A program made the position numbers and the translations under genes. Positions 1 to 8,405 of a stretch of DNA of 34,993 nt are shown here, one piece after another (position 1 is the first letter of the stretch; each line of letters starts with the position of its first letter). This DNA comes from an uncultured Myxococcales bacterium. GTDB lineage: Bacteria; Myxococcota_A; Bradymonadia; UBA4248. The notes beneath the pieces are model-generated. The model saw only the letters and a program-made list of their open reading frames with translations, made no database searches and was not told where the DNA came from. The DNA is taken from assembly GCA_945875805.1 (NCBI GenBank), contig CAMCLY010000011.1, positions 1-34,993 of the forward strand, in the 5' to 3' direction.

Positions 1-2
1 AA

Positions 3-515
3 CTCGCCGCTCAGGAATTGGCCGAACAACAGGCCGCCGAACAACAGGCCGCCGAAGAACTCGCCGCTCAGGAATTGGCTGAACAACAGGCCGCCGAACA
101 ACAAGCCGCTATCGACGCCGAACAACAGGCCGCCGAACAACAGGCCGCCGAAGAACTCGCCGCCCAGGAATTGGCAGAACAACAGGCCGCAGAACAAATG
201 GCCGCCGAGGAACAAGCCACTATCGACGCCGAACAACAGGCGGCAGAGGAACTCGCCGCCCAGCAATTGGCAGAACAACAGGCGGCCGAGGAACTCGCCG
301 CCCAGGAATTGGCCGAACAACAGGCCGCCGAACAACAAGCCGCTATCGACGCCGAACAACAGGCCGCCGAGGAACTCGCCGCCCAGGAATTGGCCGAACA
401 ACAGGCCGCCGAACACGAATCACAAAACGAATTGACCTCAATGCAGATGACGGAAAATGCCGAACGTGGAAAGGAAAAATCAAAAAAACGAAAAAGTACG
501 CGAAATAAAAAGTAA
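3..515 (+). CDS. Ala/Glu/Gln-rich repeat protein, 3' end only
   Basis: The frame is open from the left edge of the window to a TAA at 513-515, so the start lies outside and only about 170 C-terminal residues are visible. Residues up to about position 414 are near-perfect repeats of short blocks such as AEQQAAE, ELAAQELAEQQ and AAIDAEQQ, grouped into units of about 32-41 residues that end in ID. The composition (Ala, Glu, Gln, no Gly or Pro) predicts a long helix or coiled coil. The repeats stop at EHESQNEL and give way to a highly basic tail rich in Lys and Arg. TolA-like spacer helices and other coiled-coil surface or filament proteins have similar composition, but no domain is recognisable and I assign no function. 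The nucleotide repeat is also strong, so copy number may vary by slippage. Confidence 0.7.
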   Translation, partial: LAAQELAEQQAAEQQAAEELAAQELAEQQAAEQQAAIDAEQQAAEQQAAEELAAQELAEQQAAEQMAAEEQATIDAEQQAAEELAAQQLAEQQAAEELAAQELAEQQAAEQQAAIDAEQQAAEELAAQELAEQQAAEHESQNELTSMQMTENAERGKEKSKKRKSTRNKK

Positions 516-640
516 ATAGAAATAAATATCGATCTCACTTCTCATGAAAAATACATAGCCTTCACCCAATACTTAAACACATGATGATCAAATGTTGCAG
601 GTGTATCTTTTCTTTGAAATCACTCAAATTAAGTATTGCA

Positions 641-711
641 GAGGGGGTAGCGGCGTATTGAGGCATAGCCGAAATAGCCGCTCAGGGGGAGACTTCCCCC
701 ACCCCCAAAAA
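641..711 (+). repeat. Bulged-G palindromic element, copy A (full type)
   Basis: The left edge is GAGGGGGTAG. The main stem pairs AGCGGC (649-654) with GCCGCT (677-682) and continues as TATT (656-659) with AATA (673-676), leaving G655 unpaired. A small inner GGC-ATA-GCC hairpin caps it. A second hairpin, GGGGG (685-689) with CCCCC (696-700), follows, then ACCCCCAAAAA. It lies between the repeat-protein gene and the DUF4139 gene and has clear relatives elsewhere in the window. Confidence 0.85.
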
Positions 712-729
712 CAATGTGTCCACTCTGCT

Positions 730-763
730 TTGACGTCCTTTACTTACCCATACGAAATATATA
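730..763 (+). promoter_or_regulatory. Possible promoter of the DUF4139 lipoprotein gene
   Basis: TTGACG at 730-735 resembles a sigma-70 -35 box. An AT-rich run follows at 755-763 (AAATATATA), but no good -10 hexamer sits at the ideal 17 bp spacing: TACGAA at 751-756 is 15 bp away and TATATA at 758-763 is 22 bp away. It is the best candidate in the gap upstream of the gene starting at 812, and it is weak. Confidence 0.25.
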
Positions 764-811
764 TCGTAACAAAATGATGCAGATTGCATCCAACCGATAA
801 AGGAGCTTTAT

Positions 812-3019
812 ATGAATCGACATTATGGGATTTTAAGCTTATCTGCCGCATTACTCCTCGCCACTGCATGCGACAATTCTACCCAAGTTCAATATCCCAA
901 AGAAGAGCTGCCCGTTTCACGAGTCGTCATGTACCAAAGTGGGATTGGATATATTGAGAGAAATGCCATGGTCAAAGGCGACGAACTCGTGTTGCGCATT
1001 CGTCCAGATCAAATCAACGACATTCTGAAATCTCTGACCATCATCGATCGCGGCAACGGACGCCCAGTTTCGATCTCACTTCCCGTCGATCGAGACACAT
1101 TGAATACATTGTCACAAATCCCGGATCAAATTCGCGACGGAGGTATTCGGTCGCTGTTGGAAGCATTCCGCGGGGCACACGTCAGTTTGCGCGCAAAAGG
1201 AGGCTCATGCGAAGGACGCATTGTCGGCGTTGAACAAGACAACCGACCCGTCGCACTCGGCGATGAAACGATCGAGGATGAAGCCACCGTGACATTGCTC
1301 AACAATAAAAACGCACTTGAAGTCTTTAGAATCCGCGACATCAAATCCGTCACCCTGCACGATCAGAAGCTGGCAGACGGGCTTTCAAAAAGCCTGAGCA
1401 TCAGTCTCAACGAAGGAAACTGGAAACAGGTCGAACTCCGCATCCGCATGGACTCGGCCAAAGAACGCGAACTGGCCCTGAGCTATATCGTCGCCATGCC
1501 CACATGGAAACCAGCATACAGGCTCGTTTTGGGAGACCATGGCAAGGGAACGCTCCAGGGATGGGCCATCATAAGCAACGTCACAGGGGCAGACTGGAAT
1601 GGAATTACATTCTCACTCGTCTCCGGACAGCCCATGAGCTTTACGTATGATTTGTATCGACCGCAGTTTCTTTCACGTCCGGATTTGACGACACTCGGCA
1701 CACAAACGGCCGTCGCACCTGTCATTACCACTTCAGGCTATGTCAAAAAGGAATCTGCTGCAGCCCCACAGGCGACACGGGGTTACGGATCCAAAGCAAA
1801 GTATGCCAAAGCACGCGCCACTGGAGCCCAAAAAATGAACGCCATGGCCATGGCAGATTCTGTTCAAATGGATATGGCCGCCGTCGAAGAAGAATACGCC
1901 TTTGACGATGCGGAAGAGATGAAAATGGAGGCCCCAGCCCCCATCACCGCCGATGAAATGGTCGCCGGTTTCACACAACTCGCCACCAACACCCAGCTCG
2001 GATCTTTTGACGAATACAAACTCGCCGCCAAACTCACGGTTCCCGATGGAAATACCGCTCTCGTCAATCTCATTCAAAACGAGGTCACGGCACGAGACAC
2101 CCGGATGTTCAAACCCATCACGCATATCTTTGATTATGCACAGCTTGGCAAAGGCTGGAGAGAAAACGAATCGTATCAAACGATTGAAATGAAAAACGAT
2201 CTCGGCGTGGCACTCGATTCTGGCCCCATCACAATCTTCAGAGACAGTGCCGTCATCGGCGAAGGGTATCTGTCGCGAACAGATAACAACGCCACCGCAT
2301 ATATTACCTTCGCCAAAGAAGGTCGCCTGGAAGTCAGCGTCATTGATGACAAAACGGACACACAAAAACGCCTCAAATCGTTCAAACGCGGCGTCTGCAG
2401 TTACGACATCGAAGAAAAACTGACCCATACTTTTGAATTTTCGAGCCACGTGGAACACGGCGTCACAGCGTTGTTGCAAATCCCAAGATTCAAACAATGG
2501 ACACCGGTGGATTTCCCGGCATCGGTCGTCACCAACGATTCCGCGTATGTCATCTCGGCCGACATTCCGGCCAACGGCAAAGTTTCCATCCCCATCACCA
2601 TGTCACAAACGCGCAGCGCGCAAAACACCATCCAGCCAAAACGCCGCGTGCCCGACGGCTGTTATGACGCCATCAAAACGGCGCTCGACGCAGGAAACAT
2701 CCCTCAACCCGATCTGTTCGCCCAGTTCATCGCAGATGTCGATGCCCTCAAAATCAACCAGACCAAAACCGACAATCTCATTTCACGAAGAAACGAAATT
2801 CAGTCCGACCAGCAATCGCTGACCAGCACCCTGGCCGGACTCAAAGACATCAAAACCCCCAACGCAAACGCATTGCGCCGCCAGCTCGTTTCCCGACAAC
2901 AGTCAAACGAAAAAGCCCTCGTCGAAATCACCACGGAACTCTACGCACTCCAAGTCGAAAAAGGCGAGCTCGAACTAAAAATGCAAACCTATGTCTCGAC
3001 AATGGAATATTCTCGCTGA
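812..3019 (+). CDS. DUF4139-domain lipoprotein
   Basis: 735 residues. ATG at 812 follows AGGAG (801-805) at good spacing. The N-terminus is a lipoprotein-type signal with a hydrophobic stretch ending LLATAC, putting the lipidated Cys at residue 20; the -3 residue is Ala rather than the usual Leu. Residues about 35-190 look like the DUF4140-type N-terminal part. Residues about 200-625 match the DUF4139/MuiA-like family, with the typical PTWKPAYRL (about 229) and GWAIISNVTGADWNGITF segments. An Ala/Met/Glu-rich low-complexity insert lies at about 325-385, and the last 70 residues are predicted coiled coil. The family is widespread in envelopes of Gram-negative bacteria, but its biochemical role is not established. 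The gene is followed by a bidirectional terminator and faces a second lipoprotein gene. Confidence 0.85.
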   Translation: MNRHYGILSLSAALLLATACDNSTQVQYPKEELPVSRVVMYQSGIGYIERNAMVKGDELVLRIRPDQINDILKSLTIIDRGNGRPVSISLPVDRDTLNTLSQIPDQIRDGGIRSLLEAFRGAHVSLRAKGGSCEGRIVGVEQDNRPVALGDETIEDEATVTLLNNKNALEVFRIRDIKSVTLHDQKLADGLSKSLSISLNEGNWKQVELRIRMDSAKERELALSYIVAMPTWKPAYRLVLGDHGKGTLQGWAIISNVTGADWNGITFSLVSGQPMSFTYDLYRPQFLSRPDLTTLGTQTAVAPVITTSGYVKKESAAAPQATRGYGSKAKYAKARATGAQKMNAMAMADSVQMDMAAVEEEYAFDDAEEMKMEAPAPITADEMVAGFTQLATNTQLGSFDEYKLAAKLTVPDGNTALVNLIQNEVTARDTRMFKPITHIFDYAQLGKGWRENESYQTIEMKNDLGVALDSGPITIFRDSAVIGEGYLSRTDNNATAYITFAKEGRLEVSVIDDKTDTQKRLKSFKRGVCSYDIEEKLTHTFEFSSHVEHGVTALLQIPRFKQWTPVDFPASVVTNDSAYVISADIPANGKVSIPITMSQTRSAQNTIQPKRRVPDGCYDAIKTALDAGNIPQPDLFAQFIADVDALKINQTKTDNLISRRNEIQSDQQSLTSTLAGLKDIKTPNANALRRQLVSRQQSNEKALVEITTELYALQVEKGELELKMQTYVSTMEYSR

Positions 3020-3077
3020 CACATTCATCTGTGTGCCATTTTATTTTATAGATATTTGTACATAGATCCATATACAC

Positions 3078-3110
3078 AAAAAAGGCCACGGCAATCGCCG
3101 TGGCCTTTTT
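3078..3110. terminator. Bidirectional intrinsic terminator
   Basis: The stem is GGCCACGGC (3084-3092), loop AATC, GCCGTGGCC (3097-3105). It has an A-run on the left and TTTTT on the right, so it can stop transcription from both sides. It separates the convergent DUF4139 gene and the cysteine-rich lipoprotein gene. Confidence 0.9.
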
Positions 3111-3132
3111 GTACATACAATCCCAACGTTTA

Positions 3133-6024
3133 TTAATCTACACAGCCTTTGGAAATGATCTTGCCATTGGCGCAATAACCAGGACTATTATTGAGTTTAT
3201 CCAAATTAGTGCTAACCTCAGTATGTTTTATAAACTCTTCAGACGAAAAATCCGACTTGCGATTCATGGAAATCGCACCAGAATTCGTAGGAACTCCAAC
3301 AATCACTTCCTCAGAAGAATTTCCTTCAGCATCGGTCAATTTAAAGATTTGAGCCTTATTAGTAATTTGTTCTAACGACTTAATCACGTTGACATCTTTT
3401 GGGAATGAAGGCACTTCTGCAGATGATGAAACGACGACGACAGCACTGTTTGGGAGAATTAAACCACTCAATTTTGAATCTTTAGGCTTAGCAGATCCAT
3501 CCTGATTTCGATGCGTCATCACCATGCCTTCAAGACTGAGTTTATTTTCGGTCAGGTTGACGATTTCTACAAATTCGTACTGTCCAGCCGGAGGTGCTCC
3601 ATGAACTTCATTAATAATGAGTTCGTTGAGCTGCGCTTTGGGAATCGGCTCGCCGGCGCATTTTCCGGCATTGCATTCGCCATTGACGCAATCGTCGGCC
3701 TTGGTGCAAGTCTTGCCATTCTCACATTTATCGCAGGTCGCACCGCCACAATCGACGTCGCTTTCATCCTGATTCTGAATGCCGTCCGAACACGTCGGTT
3801 TGAGAACACATTCTCTGTCTATACACGTGGCATCGCTACCGCATTCTTCGTCTGTCGTACACGGTTTCGTCGTGCAAACTTTGTCGGCGGGATCGCAATA
3901 TCCCGTGGTGCAGTCCGTGTCTGCCTTGCACGCTTTGTCCTCGGCACACGGGACACAAAGCATACCGCCACAGTCGACGTCCGTTTCGTCGCCATCTTTG
4001 GTGCCGCTGTCACACGTCGTCTTGCAATCGTGGATGAACAAACCGCCATTGGCACAGTAGCCAGGCGAAGACACCAAACCGTTGGAAGACACCGTGTTAT
4101 GCAGGACAAACACACTTTCGGGATTTCTTTCTTCGGAACGCACAAAAGAAATGCCCGACGGCTGGTCTGAAATGTCGCCCCAGCTGGCTTCACCATCCGC
4201 ATTGGAAAGCCATACCAGGTAACTCCCAGAATTGGTGATGAACTCCGCTCTTGAAAGCGGTTTGAAAATCACCCCTTCGGGTTCTGTGGGCAGGGTTGTG
4301 CATTCCTTCGTAAAGAGAACATATCCACCCTTGGCAGGAATCACCCCATCCAGCGCAATGCTCGTCTTGGTTTCCTTTCCCTCATCGACACGATCGACAT
4401 GCAATGTCGCCCCATCCAGGCTCTGCTTTTTGTCCGATATATTGACGATCTCGATAAATTCGCACTGCTTAGCCTCAGTCAGCACATTAAACGGTGCATT
4501 CTTATTGGGCGCGCCCAACACTTCGTTGATGACGAGTTTTGACAAATCCTGTTCCGGCTTTTCGCCGGTACACACGCCATTGGTGCATTCGCCGGTGGCA
4601 CAATCCTTGTCACTCGCACAGGTCTTGCCATTTTCACATTTATCACACGGACCGCCACAATCGACGTCGCTTTCATCCTGATTCTTGATGTTGTCGGAAC
4701 ATGTCGGCGCGGGAACGCAGGCGCCATCTTTGCACGTGGCATCACCGCCGCAGTCTTCGTTCGTTTCGCACGTTTTGATCGCACAAACCTTTTTGTCGGG
4801 ATCACAGAATCCCGTGTTGCAATCGGTGTCGGCGGCGCATTTTTTCCCTTCGGCACATGACCCGCACATCGTCCCGCCACAGTCAATGTCCGTTTCGATA
4901 CCGTCTTTGATCCCGTTGGAACACGTGTCCACGATCTCGCAGTTTTTGCTCAACACGCCGCCATTGGAACAATATCCGGGCGAGGAAACATAGTCCGAAA
5001 GCGTGTTGTGCAAAACAAATGCGGACGAGGCATCACCGTCTTTTGGACGCACGTTTGAAGTGCCCTGTTTCTGTCCCGAAAGTTCCACCTCATTGCCCTT
5101 GACGTCGTTGCCCTCATCATCCTTGCTCGAAAGCCAAACCTTGAATGTCGCGCTGTTGGTGATGAACTCGGTCATGGTGAGCTGTTTGTGTATGACATCC
5201 GCAGGCATCATCGGCAACGTCTCACACTCTTTGGTGAACACGACAAACGCGCTTTTGGCCGGAACAGTCCCCTCGAGCGGCACCGTCGTCTGCTTGTTTT
5301 GGCCATCATCGGTGCGGAGGAAATTCAGGGTCACGCCGGCCAGGCTCTGCGGCTTGTCCAACGTGTTGACGAGTTCAATAAACTCGCACTGCAGGGCCGC
5401 CGTCGCCTGGTTAAACACCTTTTTCTTGTCGGGCGCGCCCATGATTTCGTTGATGACGATGGTGTTCAAATCGGCCTGTGAAGCAGGTTCGCCCGCACAC
5501 TTGCCGCTGGCACAGGTGCCGTTCTCACAGTCCGAATCGGCCTTGCAGACCTTGTCGTTGGGACACTTGGCGCCGCACAGAGCCCCGCCGCAGTCCACAT
5601 CCGTCTCGTCCCCGTCAAGAACCCCGTTGGAACACGAAAAACACGCCCCCTCATAACACTTGCCGTCGCTTATCCCGCTGCATTCGAGGTCGTTTTCGCA
5701 CGCCATGACCGAGCATTTCTTCGCGTTGGTGTCACAAAATCCCGTCACGCAGTCCTTGTTCACGCCGCACTTTTTGTCCACGGCACACGCCCCGCACGTC
5801 CCGCCGCAGTCCACATCCGTCTCGTCCGCATCGACCTTGCCGTTCTTGCAGTGCGCCGGGTTGATTTCCACACAGCTCATCGTCTGCAGGTCGCACCGAT
5901 ATACCGACGTATCGCCACAATCCTCGCTGAACATGCACGAACTCTTGCCGCCGTCATCACACGACACAAGCCCCATACACGCCACAAGGCAACATCCCAT
6001 AAAAAACAGTCTATCGCTTCTCAT
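3133..6024 (-). CDS. Cysteine-rich lipoprotein with three lamin-tail-like domains
   Basis: 963 residues. ATG at 6024 is preceded by AGGAGG (6029-6034). The signal peptide ends in LVSC, giving a lipidated Cys22. The mature protein alternates two module types. Cys modules with the pattern DxxETDVDCGGxxC...C...DCxxGxC occur around residues 60-175, 368-485 and 671-790. Lamin-tail-like domains, each starting with INE(I/V)xGAP and containing EF(I/V)E(I/V)VN, occur at about 188-365, 498-670 and 800-955. The first two are closely similar to each other; the third is shorter and more divergent. Such DVDCGG modules are common in secreted or surface proteins of Myxococcota and relatives. A cell-surface adhesive or structural role is a guess. 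The internal repeats at DNA level suggest growth by tandem duplication of a unit of about 310 residues. Confidence 0.85.
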   Translation of the reverse strand: MRSDRLFFMGCCLVACMGLVSCDDGGKSSCMFSEDCGDTSVYRCDLQTMSCVEINPAHCKNGKVDADETDVDCGGTCGACAVDKKCGVNKDCVTGFCDTNAKKCSVMACENDLECSGISDGKCYEGACFSCSNGVLDGDETDVDCGGALCGAKCPNDKVCKADSDCENGTCASGKCAGEPASQADLNTIVINEIMGAPDKKKVFNQATAALQCEFIELVNTLDKPQSLAGVTLNFLRTDDGQNKQTTVPLEGTVPAKSAFVVFTKECETLPMMPADVIHKQLTMTEFITNSATFKVWLSSKDDEGNDVKGNEVELSGQKQGTSNVRPKDGDASSAFVLHNTLSDYVSSPGYCSNGGVLSKNCEIVDTCSNGIKDGIETDIDCGGTMCGSCAEGKKCAADTDCNTGFCDPDKKVCAIKTCETNEDCGGDATCKDGACVPAPTCSDNIKNQDESDVDCGGPCDKCENGKTCASDKDCATGECTNGVCTGEKPEQDLSKLVINEVLGAPNKNAPFNVLTEAKQCEFIEIVNISDKKQSLDGATLHVDRVDEGKETKTSIALDGVIPAKGGYVLFTKECTTLPTEPEGVIFKPLSRAEFITNSGSYLVWLSNADGEASWGDISDQPSGISFVRSEERNPESVFVLHNTVSSNGLVSSPGYCANGGLFIHDCKTTCDSGTKDGDETDVDCGGMLCVPCAEDKACKADTDCTTGYCDPADKVCTTKPCTTDEECGSDATCIDRECVLKPTCSDGIQNQDESDVDCGGATCDKCENGKTCTKADDCVNGECNAGKCAGEPIPKAQLNELIINEVHGAPPAGQYEFVEIVNLTENKLSLEGMVMTHRNQDGSAKPKDSKLSGLILPNSAVVVVSSSAEVPSFPKDVNVIKSLEQITNKAQIFKLTDAEGNSSEEVIVGVPTNSGAISMNRKSDFSSEEFIKHTEVSTNLDKLNNSPGYCANGKIISKGCVD

Positions 6025-6113
6025 AACCCCTCCTGTCGGGAAAATAAGGACTCAAAAGTCTTAGCATGAAAACGCCCCCTATGCCACGCAAGCACAAAGA
6101 AAACCGCCTCGCT

Positions 6114-6728
6114 TCATGCCAGAAGCGACTCTATCGTCTCGATCAAATCATACCGGTGGATGATGTCGCGCAAATAGTCGAGCTTTTCGGTCTCGATAAT
6201 CGCCTTGGGTCCCAAATCGTACGACTCATACCAGGCCTCATACTGCGCATGGAGTCTCTGAATATAGGACAGCGGAATTGCCATCTCCGACGCCCGTCCC
6301 CGATTCTTTATCCGGCGCCGCACCCCCCGGACCGAACACCTCAGATAAATCAGCAAATCCGGCGGCTGAAGCTCCTGGCGTATCGTCCGGTAAAGCTCCA
6401 TGTATGTCCCATAATCCCGTTTGCTTATTCCTCTTCGTCGTCGAAGATTCTCCACAAAAATCTCCGCATCCTCGTATATCGAACGGTCTAAAATGACGCG
6501 CCGGTCCGACTTCTGTGCCTCAAGGTGAAGCGCAAATTTCCGCGAAAGATAAAAAACCTGCGAATTGAACGCCCAGCGCTCCATGTCCTCATAAAAATCC
6601 GCAATGTAGGGATTGTCGTCAACCGGCTCATAAAGGGGCAAAAGGCCGAATTTTCGTGATAAAAATCCGACCATCGTCGATTTTCCTGCGCCGATATTTC
6701 CGGCGATGGCGATAAACCTTGCTGGCAT
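6114..6728 (-). CDS. Deoxynucleoside kinase (dNK/dGK-dCK family)
   Basis: 204 residues from the ATG at 6728, which has a GGAGAG-type ribosome site about 9 nt upstream. A TTG 21 bp further upstream is in frame but less likely. The protein phosphorylates deoxynucleosides to monophosphates in salvage, using ATP. Visible family marks are the P-loop GNIGAGKST (residues 10-18), the LDRSIYED motif (DRS-type active site), an early EP-x-x-x-NPYI substrate-binding segment and a basic RRRIKNRGR lid near residue 155. Length is usual for the bacterial dNK family. Substrate preference (dG/dA versus dC) cannot be decided by eye. It stands alone between the lipoprotein gene and a composite palindromic element. 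Confidence 0.88.
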   Translation of the reverse strand: MPARFIAIAGNIGAGKSTMVGFLSRKFGLLPLYEPVDDNPYIADFYEDMERWAFNSQVFYLSRKFALHLEAQKSDRRVILDRSIYEDAEIFVENLRRRRGISKRDYGTYMELYRTIRQELQPPDLLIYLRCSVRGVRRRIKNRGRASEMAIPLSYIQRLHAQYEAWYESYDLGPKAIIETEKLDYLRDIIHRYDLIETIESLLA

Positions 6729-6765
6729 GAATTCTTTCTCTCCCGACAATAAAAGATAGGTCGCG

Positions 6766-6934
6766 AGGGGGGTTGCGGGGGCCTCCCCGCCAGAGGGGGT
6801 CGTCGCGTATTTGGGCGGCGCTATCCGGTCCTTCGTCCCGGATACGCGCTCGCCGCGCGGCTATGTCGGCCTCGACGGCCTCCATACGCCGCGCAAAAAG
6901 CGACGCAGGGGGACACTTCCCCCACCCCAAAAAA
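6766..6934 (+). repeat. Bulged-G palindromic element, copy B (nested composite)
   Basis: The outer stem pairs CGTCGC (6801-6806) with GCGACG (6900-6905), with G6807 unpaired. Inside it lie two complete hairpins in the opposite orientation. One is 6818-6849 (GCGC-TATCCGG with CCGGATA-C-GCGC, C845 unpaired in window numbering 6845). The other is 6855-6894 (GCGCGGC-TATG with CATA-C-GCCGCGC, C6887 unpaired). The right edge is GGGGG-ACACTT-CCCCC plus an A-run. A left extension at 6766-6797 has several G-runs and is shared with copy D. It lies 50 bp downstream of the CPBP gene. Confidence 0.85.
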
Positions 6935-6984
6935 TATCACTGCCCCCTGCGAAAACCGGGCTTCACCGACATCCCCCAACCCCA

Positions 6985-8403
6985 TCAAATGATGAACAAT
7001 GAAGGCAACAGCAACAGCCCATTGTATGACATGTGAAGTAAAATGGACGGAAAAATTGACCCCGACCGGAGTTTGATCACCCCGGAGGACAGCGAAACAA
7101 GCGCGATGGGCAAAAGCGCCCAGAGGTGTTCAAGCGACTGTGGCACGTGGAGCAGAACAAAAAGCGAGCTCGAAATCAGCACGGCGAGTGTATTGAGCAA
7201 AAGGGGATAACGAGAATTTTTGCGCGCCTCAAGGGATGTCTGGATGACGCCGCGGAACAAGAGCTCCTCGCAAACTCCGGCCAAAATGGCAAACATCGCC
7301 GTCAGATAGAGCGTCGTGGTCAGTTGCGAAGCCATTTCGAGCGTCGTGAGGCCAGGCATGGGCATAAACGACGTCATGAAAACCGCCAGCAGGGCAATTC
7401 CAATCCCTAGCCCGATCGCCCCCAAAGGGGAAATTCGACGATGACGCAAAACATTCGTAGAAACTGCATTATCACAGTTAGAACATGGATTATTTGACGT
7501 TATTTTTGAATTTTGATCACTATTTTCAAGATTTGAATCATTTTCGTGGGCATGGACGTCCTCTTTTTTTGCCCCCCCTGAACAGGCGGGAAATGCGCGC
7601 CGCACCGCCCAAACGACGCCGACCGTCACGAGAAATGCCAAAAAATTGGCCAACAGCATTGACGTCATCTGGCCAAACGAGGGAAGCAGGCCGTCGCCCG
7701 AGGGGATCGACTCGCGCATGATCGAGGCCAGGCCCATGGCGAGCAGCATGGCGGCCGCAAAAGACAAAGGGGCGTCATAGCGGGCAAAACAGGGAAGCCT
7801 GAAGGCGTCTGATCGATAAAAGCCTATTGCCGCTCCAAACAGGGAAACGACGAAAAGCGCAAAGACGATGCCCAGCGGCAGAACATTATGATCGTCCGAG
7901 ACGGCGGCAATGACCAACGCCTCCCCGGCTTCAAAACCGAGTTTTGTCTCACTCCCGTCTGGCATATCCTCGCCGGGACGCACGAGCACCGGCCCTGACA
8001 CGTGGCAATACTGCCTGGGTGAAATGTCGTGTCGCCGGGCGAAATCGGCAGGAACATCGAGCGGTCGGGGGGGCATGAGCGCAATGTGTTCGGAATGGTC
8101 TGCCGCATCTGTGCCGTTGAGGCTCACGGCGTCGCCAAAAATCGGCGTTCCAATCACGGCATTGTCTGGAACCACGTCACCCATCACGAGTTCATCCCGT
8201 GAACTTTCGGGGTTTTCCAGACACACAAAAAAAGAGACGTGCCCCGGTGTAGGCACCGAAACCTCGGCTCTGGACTCCGGCTTCACCGACTGGACGATTT
8301 CGGAATCCTGACGCGTCGAAAGCATTGCCATGAGCAGGGCAAAAAACAGGACGACCCCTGCCGAGCAGAACCAACCTGCCGACACGCCACGCAGTCGAAG
8401 CAT
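6985..8403 (-). CDS. CPBP/Abi-family intramembrane metalloprotease
   Basis: 472 residues. ATG at 8403 has GGAGG upstream, inside the 3' end of the preceding gene. The C-terminal third carries the CPBP (CAAX protease and bacteriocin-processing) motifs: EELLFR at 379-384, a His after FVLL at 419, and HMSYN at 457-461. These Glu and His residues form the metal site in the family. One membrane helix lies at about 13-28, then an extracytoplasmic segment of about 140 residues, then several helices from about 175 onward, broken by a hydrophilic Asn/Ser-rich loop at 275-325. The large N-terminal extracytoplasmic region is beyond the family core and I do not recognise it. Only 2 bp separate this gene from the HD-GYP gene stop, so the two are probably translated from one mRNA. 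Confidence 0.85.
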   Translation of the reverse strand: MLRLRGVSAGWFCSAGVVLFFALLMAMLSTRQDSEIVQSVKPESRAEVSVPTPGHVSFFVCLENPESSRDELVMGDVVPDNAVIGTPIFGDAVSLNGTDAADHSEHIALMPPRPLDVPADFARRHDISPRQYCHVSGPVLVRPGEDMPDGSETKLGFEAGEALVIAAVSDDHNVLPLGIVFALFVVSLFGAAIGFYRSDAFRLPCFARYDAPLSFAAAMLLAMGLASIMRESIPSGDGLLPSFGQMTSMLLANFLAFLVTVGVVWAVRRAFPACSGGAKKEDVHAHENDSNLENSDQNSKITSNNPCSNCDNAVSTNVLRHRRISPLGAIGLGIGIALLAVFMTSFMPMPGLTTLEMASQLTTTLYLTAMFAILAGVCEELLFRGVIQTSLEARKNSRYPLLLNTLAVLISSSLFVLLHVPQSLEHLWALLPIALVSLSSGVIKLRSGSIFPSILLHMSYNGLLLLPSLFII

Positions 8404-8405
8404 GA

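Noticed and set aside
1-420. Tandem DNA repeats as a possible CRISPR array
   Set aside because: Units are in-frame protein repeats with no unique spacers of constant length.
68-538. Open frame antisense to the Ala/Glu/Gln repeat gene (Ser/Cys/Ala-rich)
   Set aside because: It is the mirror of the repeat. Open frames on both strands are expected from this codon pattern, and the plus frame continues past the window edge and has a sensible end.
1733-2497. 254-codon frame on the minus strand inside the DUF4139 gene
   Set aside because: It is fully antisense to a gene with a signal peptide, ribosome site and family motifs, and shows no domain.
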